Source of the DNA: Ciona intestinalis
Lineage: Eukaryota > Chordata > Ascidiacea > Phlebobranchia > Cionidae
Assembly: GCF_000224145.3 (NCBI RefSeq)
Contig: NW_004190420.2
Coordinates: 644,106-708,105 of the forward strand
Length of the DNA: 64,000 bases
Direction: 5' to 3'
A model generated the notes under the pieces. It was not told where the DNA came from. It saw only the letters and a program-made list of their open reading frames with translations, and searched no databases. Position numbers and translations under genes: made by a program. Positions 51,083-63,477 of this stretch are shown in pieces. Positions within the stretch are counted from its first letter, which is position 1. Each line of letters begins with the position of its first letter.

Positions 51083-54000
51083 ATGCCTGAAGCTCTTCTC
51101 TGTACACCGGAGATGCAAGCTTCACGTTCACTAATAAGTGAAGTTCAAATTGAGAATCTGCCCAAGCAACAAGCTGAGGAAATGCAACAGGTCAGTTCTT
51201 ATATGTAAACTTTTGTATTGGCAGTTGATAGAAGAAAAGTATGGTATGCTCTTAAATAACTTTGTTTGGTAGTGCAGTTCTGTCTCTATGTGCATGCATT
51301 GTCCGCTGTATGTAGCATACACCTAATGATGTACACTTTTATTAAAATCCCAACAAAACTCTTTAAATTTTTTAGACAAAATCAAGTCCACGTGAACCTA
51401 TTCCTGAGATTGGATCTGAGTTTACATTTCATCCCAGAGTTAGCACAGCAAGCTCAAAAATGGTGGAAAATCTTGGTATGAACTTCCTGGCTCGACAACA
51501 AAGACATATGGAACGACAAAAAAAATTGGTGGGTTTAGAAATAAGTGGCACATACAAATAAATAGCATTGACAAATACAATAAAAGAAACAACAAAAGAA
51601 ATTGTTTGTTAAGACTGCTTTTAAAATAAATAGCTTTATATATAGGTGCAGTAATGTAAAGGTCATTTCCGACTTGTACCTGGCTAGTAAATAAATATAT
51701 TAAATCGTACTGTGTTTTAGTATGAAGAAAACCAGAATCTACATAACTCACCTTATAATCAGAATCAGGAGTCAAAACGTCCAAAGGTAATGTGATTTAT
51801 GTGATGGCACTTTAAGTGGTGCGTGTATTACTGTATTATGTATATAATATAAGTGATCAATATATTTTTAGATTTCCACAAGTCTTACGAAGAGTTATGA
51901 ACGCCCTTCAACAGGTGGGAAAATGTTAAATCTGTTTTATGTTTTGAATATTGCAACAAATATTGGTAAAATTAGTCTTTATCATACATTTGACTAAATG
52001 CAATAAAACTGCATATGTAGGCTACCATGCTCTTTTCAGATTGCCCACCCCTTGCTCCCAATAAATTAATCAGTAGCCACTAATCTTACTTCAAACTTTG
52101 ATTATAACACAACACACACTCTTTAAGGGTAGTACTTATCGAAACGTGATTACATTTGAGAATTCCTTGTTTAGGTGGTTCAAATCTTTTAAAGAAGAGA
52201 CATCGCCTTCCCAGAAATCAGTTAAAAAAACGAAGCACCGTCAATAGTGAAGATATGGGTGAGAAATTTCATGATTTAATCTTTTAATTTTACGTTTGTA
52301 ACTATTAAAATGTATGTAGGAAAATAGATTGCACTTGAGCACTAAAATACAAAAAAAAACAGACACATAAGTTTACTACTGCTTGACCAATGTATTTGTT
52401 CCTATGGAAATTAGTTCAATTGCTTAAGTTTTCCGCTTGTTGGACTTTTTTAATTACATAAAATGTTCTTTACCACAGAATCCTCTCCTCACTCCCCGGT
52501 CCCACCTTCCTCCTCTCCCCTTGGTCTTCCTCCAAGATCAAAGACATATTATCCTTCCCAAACTCTTCCCCTTTCGTGTGTGAGCAACAACGTGAAAAAG
52601 AAAAATGCAAGCGATCCATACGCCAACTTTGATCGGCTACAGAAGGCCAAACTAATAGCTGAGAAAGCCATTAAGGTATGAAGACCTAATTTTAAATTTG
52701 ATGCTTTTATTTTTGGTATTTAAAAAAAATAAATAAATATAAGATATTGCAAGGAGTGAACCTTACGCATGTGTTATTATAAAAGTATCTAGTTTATTAA
52801 CTAATTATAAAATAATATTGCCACCAAGATTTCACACCATATTCACAAATTTAGCATAAATGTATTTTTATTTTAACTTTATATAAAAAAGCGAAGTAAA
52901 ACACCATTAGGATTTTAGGCCTAATTTGCATAAGTAGGAATGAATAATTATTGCTGTCATTTCTCCACAGTCTAAAAAAGTGTTTAGTATCCATGGTCCC
53001 TATCCACTCATTCGACGAGCATTAAGGGATCGGGGATGGGTGGAGAAGGAGTTTAAACTTCCGGTACGAGCGAGGACAAACAAACCAAGCGGTGATTCCT
53101 CTGATGCAGATGATATTGATGACGATGATGATGACGGTAATACAACTTGTCACAATAAAAAACACAAAACAAATAATATAAAATATTTTTGGCACAAAAT
53201 AATCAAATGTTTTACACATTTTTTATCATTTTTTTGTACTGCCTAAGAAAACTTTTGTCATTCATAAACCATCAATAAAATTTAGTCTGTAAAATATCCA
53301 GGATTTCAAGGTAATTCTTTTTATTCATATTTATATCTAGATGATGTTAACAATCAAAAAGATAGTGGAATTTCCCCATGCATTGGATGTAAAAAAGTTT
53401 TTAAACTTAAGATATCAAAAATACCAAAATTGTTTAGTCTGTCTTAATAAATAATGATCTTATAGTAAAATATAAAAACTGCATTAAAATTTTTTCCTCA
53501 TAGTATCCAGGATTTCTAAGTAGATTTTTATCTAGATGATGTTAACAACCATAAAGACAGCGGGATTGGAGTAAGTCCTAGACCACCATTTGAATCCTCA
53601 GAAAATGCAGCAGAAAACGATATGAATGATTGTTATGGAATAATGGTATATTGTATTTCTACTATCTTTGTATATTGAAACCACTTTTTTATTGATTTCT
53701 CTAGATATTTCTATTTTTTTAATGGTTAACCAAAGTTTTAAATAAATGTTTTACCAAAGGTTTAACAGTGGTAGTTGTTTCTTTATGCTTAAATTGGTAA
53801 AAGTTGACATTCAACATTCAAGTAGACACACCTTCAGTAAATATGTCTTAAATAATAGAAAGTTGACACCACTTGTTCATTGACCCCAATCCATTCCAAC
53901 TTAACTCCTTTGTCCTACAAAGCAGTGTAGGTCTACTCCATTTGAAAGCAGTTACTTTGTGGGTGGGGGGTTTCCTTTGTGGATTTGTAACTTTAAAAGG

Positions 54001-57000
54001 AACTTCTTTTTTGTATAACGGCACAAAAGTAGTTTTTAAATATTAATTTTATAAATTTAAAGTACTTTTAGAAATGCAAAATCTGGATGAAATTAATTAT
54101 TAAATCAACTCACAAAAAGTTTTTATATATTAACCCTAAATTGCACATCAGCATTTTCAACCTAAACTAATTGTGCTATGTCATAAGATTCAAAAAACAG
54201 TATGAATACTATCAAGGAATATAAATGAGTAAATAACATTTCAATATTTGACCCAGGGTCGAATGGTTCGCAATGAAACCTCAATGTTTCAATGGACAAC
54301 CAGAACTGGTGCAGTGGATTGGAGATTCCTACAGAAAGATCAAATTGTCAACCATTTTTCTAAAGCAAATTTTACCACCAAGGTTAGACTTAGAGATCCC
54401 AGATGAGTTTTATAAATTTAAATCAAAAACAGATAAAGGACAAAGCACCAGAAGAGCTGGCATTTAAAAATTAAGTCCAGTTCCATAGAAAATTCGGTAT
54501 TGTGCCCCTGCCTCTAACTCAGAGGTAATTGATTCAAGGCTCGTCGCTGCTACTTTTGTGGGGGTATGTGACCTTGGGCAAGACCCTAAATGGTAATTGC
54601 TCCAAGTGGTCACTAATGGGTTCTCCAAATTATCAGCTGTACATAAAACCAAAAAAAATAGTCACCTACAAATTAACATACATGGTAAATGGCACTAGGA
54701 GCATGAAAAACTCCTGTTTTAAAAACTATCGTTTTCTTGCTGAGCGAGAATAAAGCATGTTACATTCATTCATATGTTTTATTTAATAACAAGTTATTTA
54801 TGTACTCGTATCTAACAGCGAACGTTGACACATTAAACATTGTGTTACTAGGTTGGTCTATGCGTAAACCTACGAATGCTTTCTTGTTTTGCTGTCGGAC
54901 ATTCCGATACTTTCTTTCCAAGATGCTATCGACTCAGTAACGAGGATGACAAGTTAGATTTTATTGGTCAGCGAATGTTTTATTTATTGTACAGATATAC
55001 CTTAAAGATTAAATAAACACTGTGCTACACTGTGGGTATTTATTTCTGTGTAGCAAAAGTTTTGAGAAATTTTTGGTTCTGTTTTTTTTTCTGTAAGGCA
55101 CCTAAGATTGCCAAAGCCTTTAGAATATTTTTTAGCTTCGCTAATATATTCTTTACTTGATACAGATGACTTTAGACTGGGAGCTGCATCTGGAATACTG
55201 AAGATGGTTGTAGGTAGACATGTAGATGACTCTTATGGAAAAGATGCCGAGAAAATTGAAAATGGTCAGCTTCCACCTTCCAGTGAGTTATTGTCAAACA
55301 TTTTTAGATTTGTTCTGTCAATAACATTTTTCGATATGTTGTTTGTATTGCTTCTATGTGCTTAACTTCTGCAAGTCACAAAATGAATGTTTATACAGTA
55401 ACTGTGCGACAACAGGTTTAATTTATACTCTCATCATATTTCAAATCATCATTTCCCGGTTTTCTGTTGTTCACATACACGATAAAGTTTAACTATAGTA
55501 ATAATTTAAACTTGCAAACTTTACGAATAATAAAACAGACAATCTTTAATTAATATGCTGAAGCACTTGACAATCAAATGCTTTAGAAACCTAAAAAATG
55601 CGACAATCAGTGTTAACTTATATAATGTAGAAAAGAAGTAGCATTGAGGCAACAACTGACAGACTTTTTCCATGACAAATCGTGTTCCAAGTAGATTTTA
55701 GTAGCTTGACTGATCATGCATAACATTACATTTTTTTCTGTGGTAAACAGCTTTAATCTCTTTTGCTATAACATAAACCCCTTTCCCCCACCCTAGATGG
55801 TTCCCATGTTGTTCCAAACGAAGTTTTACTTTTTGCAATTCGTGTTTGTGATCTCTATGTGCAAGAGAGGGACCATGATGACATAGATATGGATGATGCA
55901 AGTCTTTATACATCAGAGGACGACTGGGAGAAGTTATTACATCATTATTACAAACTTGTACAGTGAGTGTCCATTTTGTTTTATATGTATTTTTAAGACT
56001 TAAGTAATATATACTCGCATTTTAAAAATATTAATACAAATTTTCTTGTTTTAGTATAATATTTTAATATTGTTCCAATTTTGTCGCCTTTATTCAATTC
56101 ATATAGTTTTAGAAATAGGACTAAATATTTTACACTAGCTACTATACAACTGTGGTTGTTTTCCTGCTATTCTTACTATTAAGGGCAAATGTATATTTAA
56201 AATATTGGTTTCAATCCACAGTGAAGGAGCAGTGATCGCCCACAGTTGTTCCTACCTTCAACAATGTGAACAAACACTAGCCAGGTTAAAAGAGAGGAAT
56301 CCACAGTTTTTTACTGAAGGCGTCAAAAATACTTGGATTATTAAACCTGGGGCTAAATCAAGAGGACGAGGTTGGTGGAATGTGACATAAATTAGTTTGT
56401 TTTTTTTTCGAATACGATAATGGAGATTATTTAATTAACACTGCGAAGAGAAGGCAATTTGCAGCAAAGCAAATGTTAAAACATGCTTGGGTAAAAACTA
56501 CTTGAGTGAAAAATCAAATAAAAGCGTGACTGCCCACACAGTATAAATTACCTGAATCGAGTCGTATTAAATTAAGACTAGATAAGATGTAATAGGAAAA
56601 AATGTGCATGCAATGATAACGTATAGCAAAAAGTTTTCCCAAATGTTTCTGGAGGCCAGGAGGTAAAACTCACATGGCATTGTTTTTTCGAAGTAAATAG
56701 GTAAAACAAATGCAGGATATTTTATAGATAGAGCAGTTCATCACAGGTTTTGAATGTCAAACAAACATGAATGGTTAGGAAAAATTGATTTACCCCATTA
56801 TATGTTAAATGTGTAATGTGTATCACTAAGATAGATGTCCTTATAGCTGTACATTTGCCTGAGTGAATAGGGCATGAAATATTTGGTATTTAGAAAACAT
56901 TTCATTTGAAATGTTAAAAAAACTGCCCAACTTTTAATGTTAATATACTTAATTGTAAAAGTTTTTTTTTAGGCTTTCACTTTATTTTTGGTTGATTACA

Positions 57001-60000
57001 AACAATATTTTGTACAACTGAGACCATGCTATTAACTGTGTTAATTCAAACTTCAGGCATCATCGTTATTAACCGATTAGAAGAAATACTTAAACTGGTG
57101 GCTGGTGACGCAACTTTGATCAAAGATAGTCGTTGGGTTGTACAGAAATACATCGAACGTCCTCTGCTCATACATGGCACTAAGTTTGACATCAGACAAT
57201 GGTTTCTTGTCAGTGATTGGAACCCACTCACAGTGTGGATCTATAAGGAGTGTTATCTACGTTTCTCCTCACGCCCGTTTAGCCTTAAAAACCTTGACCC
57301 GTAAGTTCAAACAATATTATATGTGTTGTTTTGCCCTAGCTTTAAAATGTAGTAACACGTTTTTGCCTTACTTACTGTAAACAGAAACGTACAGTGCTAT
57401 ATCAGATTTTATTGGCAATCCGCTAGAACAAACCAATCTAACAATATTTTTGCAACACTAATAAAAATGCAGCTGGATAAAATGTATAAAAAAAATATAT
57501 ATATATATTTTTTTGAAATTTTACTGCAATGTTCCTAATCTCACCATCTTTGTGCATTAATCATATAAAACTGCATAAAACATATATATATATATTTTTT
57601 TTTTAAATCATTCATCTCCATGCAGGTCAATTCATTTGTGCAATTACTCGGTGCAAAAGAACGTTGATATGGATGTCAACCGCAATCCACTTCTACCTGT
57701 TGAGAACATGTGGTCGTGTACAGAGTTCAAGACTTACCTCAGGTTCATTATATTTGCTCAGCTACAGCTAGAAGCATATTTTTTTTACATAACTTTTCTT
57801 TTTGTCTACAGTAAAACCTGTAATGTTGATACATACTATCACAATACAGGATTATCTTTAGTTAATAGTTAACTTTTTTGGCATTAAGTTACAAATTAGG
57901 CATATAAAGTGTTATAAATAATGTGTTTTGACCATCTTCAATATCAGTGATTTATTATGAACACGACAGGGCAGGGGAAGATGGAACATTCTTTTGTTTA
58001 ACTTACTCATCCTATTTGATTTCTTTCCTTGAAAAAATGTGTAATCGTAGCCTAATAACTTTTAGCATTGTTAATTATTAAAAATACAATCATATAGAAT
58101 TATTTTGATTTGCAAACCGTATTCCATCTTTCCCCACAGTACAATCATCAAATGTCTTTTATTAATCTCCTTTTTGTACTACTAACTAGTAATCTATTTC
58201 TATTTCAGATCCAGAGACTGCCATACATTATGGGACGACCTTGTATTTCCTGGGATGAAGAAAGCAATTATTCATATCTGTCAGACTGCACAAGATGTAG
58301 TGGAGTACAGGTAACCAATATAAAACGTTCATATAGTTTCTTTTAATAAATGGACTTTACTACACTTGGTTGCAGAATTTTCTAACTACCGAGTAAAATT
58401 CATGGAAGAGCTGCTCGTAAAATTGCTTTTTATTGATTTAACACAAGACTATGATCTGGTGCTACGAAAACGTAACCAACAAAAATCAAGTCCAACCACT
58501 AGTAGTACTAGATAAATATGTTTCGCCTAAATGGCATCGTCAGTCTCTTTTTTAAATAGAATGAAATATATTTCTCTAGTTCTACTTGTGGTTGGACTTA
58601 ATTTTTGTTGGTTATGTTTTCGTAACACCAGATCATTACTGTACTTTACTATACAAGAATCGTTTAACTATATGAACATCGGATCAGGGTCAGATTCGCT
58701 GAATTTATAACAAGACTATAGTAGACTATATTGATACTTAGCTGCTTCTGTGTTGTTGAACACGTTAGTGGTCATATAGATGCTTTTTCGTCGAACAGTT
58801 GTTCTTGGCTTTGTTGTTGTTGCTGATAGGGCGGTTATTGAACACGTTAGTGGTCATATAGATCCTTTTTCGTCGAACAGTAGTGTAAGTTTACAATAAA
58901 CACTTGGTACAGGAGTTGTACAAAGCGCATATACACATATTCTTTACCAATCACTCAATTCTCATACGTCATAAGTTTCATTAGTTATAATACATGTATA
59001 AATACATTCTGCCTACTGCTTTACAGTCACCAATGGAGACTAGAACCGGTTTTGTTGGTTACTTCAGATTTGTTTTTGATCGACCCCAGTCGACCGTTGT
59101 AGTAAAATGATTAACTAATATAGCAGGGTGGGGGTAGATGGGACACCTTTTCATTTTGTTTTCTCTTTTCATTTGGTAGTAAACAAAGAACATTTAATGA
59201 ATTATAAAACCGTATCTTCACGACTTCCACAGACCATTGTTAATTGTTTAAAACACGATCAGGCTATTTGGATAATATGTGTTAAAGGTGTCCCATCTTC
59301 CCCGACTCTACTATCGTATGCTAATTAGTTTAAAACGTATTCATTCATTAGATCTGTGATCTCTTGTATTAGAACAATCTATTAAAATACTTATCCAGAC
59401 AGGATTGTATCCACTGTTTCTAGCAGTTTAATATAAAACATACTAATCAGCTTTTATCAGGGTAAACTACACCAGTATATGTGCATCCGCTTGTATGATT
59501 TGGATTTTCTATAACTTTGTAATGACCTTGTACAGAAAAGGTTCATTTGAGTTGTATGGTGCTGATTTCATGTTAGATGAGAATTACAACCCATGGTTAA
59601 TTGAAGTGAACTCAAGTCCCACGATGTCCAGATCCACTGCCGTCACAAGTCGCTTATGTGCAGCAGTGCAAGAAGATACAATGAAAGGTGAATTCACTTA
59701 TGTCTCACAGACTACAGTGGGGTTTGGCCAGTGGCAAGATTGTGTATTGGTTTATGACAATAAACAACAGTTTTATAAAGTAGGACTGCTCCAGGAGTAT
59801 TTTTTCTCTTGTTAAGCACAAACGTGTCTTTGACAAATTTATTTTAGGTGGTCTGTCTCGGTTTACAGCAATTAATAAAAACATAGGCAGTGTGTGAGAA
59901 TTGGGGGATTACTACCTTCGCCGCATGCAGGGTAGCCTTAGTGTGCCTGCACCAAACACATTAGAACAAATGTTGTGTCCTCAAATATGCTACTTGGATG

Positions 60001-62098
60001 TGTACGGAAGTATTCAAATGGTCTTAGAGGGCAAATAAGATATAGTTAAAAAACAAAAAAATGTACACACTATTAGTTCTACACACAACACCAATTAAAG
60101 TTTCAATTTGAATTATATTTTTCAGTGATTCTGGATCGTAAGAGAGATCGGAATTGTGATATCGGATTATTTGAGCTGATATACAAACAACCAGTTGTGG
60201 ATGTTCCGCTGTATGTTGGGAAAGCATTGAATGTAAGATATATTACTGTTGTTTTAATGTAATTGCTATATAAGATTCTATTTGTATTTTTGATGTGTTT
60301 TATATGAAGACAAAATCTTTTTACGATAGATTACCTACAATAGTGTTCACAAACTGAAGACTACGTATAGTAGTTTGGGGTAAGATGAGACATTTTTATT
60401 CTCTTTTCTCATCTCATTTGGTAGTATACAAAGAACATTTACGGAATTATTTAACTGTAGTCACATCACTCTAAATAAGGATCTTTGTTAATTGTTCAAA
60501 ATCAGAAACATTAAAGTTATGTGGTAACAGTATCCCATCTTACCCACACAGTCCTGTAAGTGTGACTATCGAAAAGCTACTTCATTTTAAAATTAACCAA
60601 ACTTAATACAACCGCTGCACAGGTGGAAGGCGTCATCATAAGAAAACCAACCGTTCCTGTCCGTCGTTCATTCAACAACAACAACAACACAAACCTAACC
60701 AATAATCAACCCAACAACAACACCAGTGAATCTGAGACTCCGCCAATAGGTGGCAGTAGAGTGCCCAAACGAACCGCCGGTGTGTACGCAGCAGCTCGTC
60801 CGTCACGTGTTACAGTTCGTACCACCAACCAAGCTCGTAACACGACGCAAACCAACTTCGACCACAACGAACACAATAACCATTCCGGTCGCGTGACAAC
60901 TGATCGCTCCCGAAGTCCGGTGAAGATTAAAATGCAAAGCACACTGAAGCGGTTGAACAACGAGGCGCACAATATCCCGACGAAGCCGAACGCCTTTAAC
61001 TTACCGAAGTGCTCCCCAAGCAATACTAGCATCGGTTCCAGCGGTACAGCGTCCACCGCTTCACAGGCTTCTGTACCGCGCGTGCCTTCGTATGGTTGCA
61101 AACAACCAGCCTACAGCATCAAACTTCCGACCGGCCCCGACGCCCAGCACGCTGCTCCAGGTAACGGGAACACTCACTTCGTAAGTTCATCGCAAGCGAA
61201 GGCGGCTTCATCCATGGGCATTATGCATCTTGGCTCGGCATACTCCAGCATGATCGCCGCAGCCAACCGAGGTTGCCTCCCGGGAAAATTTAACCATATC
61301 CCGTTTCCTCCGCCACAAGCAGTGGTTCCTAAGACCTTTCCTTCATCAATACCAGCTGGAGAAATCGCTCCGGGAGGTGGTACATACACCCACCCTACCC
61401 CGCCCACAGGAGTAGTGGCCGTCACCCCGCAAAACTTAGGTCTGAGTCTTCCTTTCCAGAAGTTCTTCCATGCGCAAGCGGAGCAATACTTGGCGCAGCA
61501 GCAGGGACGACGTGGTCCCAACTACCCACCACCACAAGAATTTCGTCTCGGAGGATCGCGTCGCCAGCACGTGTCAGGTATATGCGAGTGGTTAGAAAAA
61601 CAACAGAGCGAAACGGGGTTCTCGGTCGCTTGTTATTATCCTAACGACGGCGAAGCGGCCGCAGAATTCCTTGATACCTGCCTTGAGGCGCACGCGTCCG
61701 AACAATTGACCCCTGTAATCCCGTCTGAAGAGCCTCAGCCAAACCCTCTTGGCTCGCTATGCATGTTCAGCAGTCCTGACCCCAAACCCGCGCCGATTCG
61801 TAAGCCGGGTCGACTGCGGAACAGTTACTCATCAAACTGCTGTCCATTCTCAAAGCAGCAGCTGCGTTCCCGTCGCAGAAAATCGACCATGCGCTCAGTT
61901 ACCGGCGAGAGTGCCAGAAAACAAACGACCAATTTAACCCCGCGTAACAAAGGCGATAAAGCGCGTGCCGCAGCCCATAACCCATTACCGGTTCTAAAGC
62001 TTTACTCGCTAAAGCACAGGCATAACCGCTGCCTGAAGCACAAAAGCGACTCCTTTCTATCCATAACCTGCCCCAGCTCGGTTTCACAAACCAGATAA
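51083..62098 (+). CDS. TTLL3/8: Tubulin monoglycylase, TTLL3/TTLL8 type
   Basis: ATP-grasp ligase expected to start glycine side chains on tubulin of cilia and flagella. Nineteen in-frame exons: 51083-51190, 51376-51528, 51721-51786, 51872-51914, 52175-52258, 52479-52675, 52971-53136, 53536-53645, 54257-54382, 54852-54966, 55166-55282, 55797-55962, 56222-56370, 57057-57300, 57626-57742, 58209-58310, 59536-59687, 60126-60232, 60623-62098; about 1,265 aa. A Ser/Pro-rich N-terminus leads to the glycylase entry motif [20 protein letters not shown] (about 219). Next come an acidic DDIDDDDDD stretch, [25 protein letters not shown]...FFPRCYRL, and the ATP-grasp core. Core motifs are [45 protein letters not shown] and [20 protein letters not shown] followed by NSSPTM, with the metal/ATP-binding Asp, Glu and Asn present. 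TTLL3 and TTLL8 are not separable by eye. The last exon adds about 490 Asn/Pro/Ser-rich residues. Confidence 0.93.
53290..53575 (+). repeat. Local duplication around glycylase exon 8
   Basis: The block running from TATCCAGGATTT through TATCTAG to ATGATGTTAACAA occurs twice: ending about 53370 (decoy) and at 53504-53570 (real exon 8, acceptor at 53535). The first copy has an acceptor but reads into a stop without an evident donor. Confidence 0.75.
54497..54770 (+). mobile_element. tRNA-derived SINE, 5' truncated
   Basis: Glycylase intron 9. Retains box B (TTGATTCAAGGCTCGTCG), CCTTGGGCAAGACCC, CACTAATGGGTTCTCCAAAT and the AACATACATGGTAA tail; the box-A side is degraded. Confidence 0.75.
57490..57603. 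repeat. Two AT/T-rich simple-repeat tracts
   Basis: (AT)n followed by a T run at about 57490-57514 and again at 57582-57603, in glycylase intron 14 just upstream of exon 15. Confidence 0.8.
57963..58142 (+). mobile_element. MITE copy, diverged
   Basis: Glycylase intron 15. Left AGGGCAGGGGAAGATGGAAC, right TTCCATCTTTCCCCACAGTA. Confidence 0.75.
58452..58635. repeat. Inverted repeat / foldback, 61-bp arms
   Basis: Arms at 58452-58512 and 58575-58635 are reverse complements with 5 mismatches in 61; the loop is 62 bases. It lies in glycylase intron 16. No coding capacity; flanking duplication is unclear. Confidence 0.85.
58756..58881. repeat. 44-bp direct repeat pair
   Basis: TTGAACACGTTAGTGGTCAT and its continuation to GAACAGT occur at 58756-58799 and 58838-58881, with one mismatch and 82 bases between starts. 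Glycylase intron 16. Confidence 0.85.
59118..59314 (+). mobile_element. MITE copy, near full length
   Basis: Glycylase intron 16. Left TATAGCAGGGTGGGGGTAGA, core CATTTGGTAGTAAACAAAGA, right AAAGGTGTCCCATCTTCCCC. Confidence 0.9.
60366..60553 (+). mobile_element. MITE copy
   Basis: Glycylase intron 18. Left TTTGGGGTAAGATGAGACAT, core CTCATTTGGTAGTATACAAA, right GTATCCCATCTTACCCACAC. Confidence 0.85.
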
Positions 62099-63477
62099 AT
62101 GGTTGCCAAGTAAGCACGTTGCTTATCATCCTCTAACGAAGCATACAGTGGGCGGGTATCGCGGGGAAAGGCAAACAACCATGTATTTGATTGATTGAGT
62201 TGTTTGCTGTGTGTTGATTCTGCACTTGGTTTGATCGACTAAACACTCGTGAGCATGTCACCTCAATCATGAACCCACATATACTTGCGCTTACCTTTTC
62301 ACTTTTATGCTACTTGTCTTTCTAATTATGATATTATCGTTGGCTGTGTGTTGCATGTTTACCTACTAATACTTACATGTTTATATTTTATCAAATATTA
62401 TGATTACCAATCAACATCTCTATAAATCAAATGTTTAACATTGAAACAGTGCAGCCAGTTGGCATATTAACAAAAAATGTTTTTAGTAATTCCAGCTTAT
62501 GTGAAGGTAGTTTTTTGTTATATAGTAGGGTGGAAAAAGAGGGCACAGCCTTTAGCACATAATGTCCAAATATCCCGATTGTGTTTAAAACAATTAATAT
62601 TAATATGGAAGTTGTGAGGATGCAGTTTTATATTTATTTTTTTACCATTAAATGGGGCGAAATAATATAATTAACAGGTGTCCCATCTTTCCCCACCGTA
62701 CTATTGTCCTTTATGTCGACAGGGCAAATTAAACTGCTGTGGATTTTTTTCATCTAATCGCTGTGGCTTTGTAACCGATTTTGTTTTGTGTTCTAACCAA
62801 CAGCATATGATTTACAATTTCCAAACCAACGCACCTTTTGAGTAAGTTGTAAAATATGCAATGGTTTCCTTTAGTTATTTTGAGCGTTCACTCGAATTGT
62901 TGCGGTTTGAAAATGCTGTTGTGTTTTACCCATTGCCCAAATTAGTATTTTTAAATGAATTTACTAATCCATAAATGTGTGTGTGTATCTAAAGTTGCAA
63001 TTTTAGTTTTCGTATTAACAAACTTTTCGTTGATTTTTCACAAATGTGTGTTTGTGTTACAGTGATTTAATGAGTGAAATACTAACGGTTATCACAAACT
63101 AAACCAGTTGTAGAACAGGGTAATATATACAACGTTTAAATTCGTGTCGTAAAACAGCCTACTTACACCTGAAACAGCTGAAATGGCGTTAATACCAGCC
63201 ATAATAATACTCATAACGCTTGAGGCAATTTTAAGCTTATTGTCGCGTGGGAAAGATTGAAAATCTGTGCGCAAGCATACAGGGTTAATGCAGTTTATAA
63301 GTGGCACCTTTGAAACCGCATTGTTATTACTAGAATTATGGTGTACACTGATTCTGTCGCTTAAATTAACGCGTATTTAATACCTTTAAAATCTGCCCAG
63401 ACATTTGTAAACTAACTATATCTGAACATCAGTGTAAATTGATTGCATTCAACTGGAAGCATTTTGTTTTTTCCCAG
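62099..63477. other. Spacer after glycylase gene
   Basis: Holds the glycylase 3' UTR and one MITE (62520-62704). No other gene supported; a short minus-strand open frame near 63092-63307 has no domain or context. Confidence 0.45.
62520..62704 (-). mobile_element. MITE copy, reverse orientation
   Basis: Downstream of the glycylase stop codon. Left TATAGTAGGGTGGAAAAAGA, right GGTGTCCCATCTTTCCCCAC followed by CGTACTATT. Confidence 0.85.

Noticed and set aside
53341..53445. Upstream copy of glycylase exon 8 as a constitutive exon
   Set aside because: It reads into a stop and lacks a clear donor, whereas the downstream copy joins exons 7 and 9 in frame; kept only as a finding.
60706..61521. Minus-strand open frames of 115-131 codons
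   Set aside because: Antisense shadows of the long glycylase exon.
42736..62098. GNL3 and the glycylase as a Ciona operon
   Set aside because: About 1.4 kb separates stop and start, far more than the near-zero spacing typical of tunicate operons.
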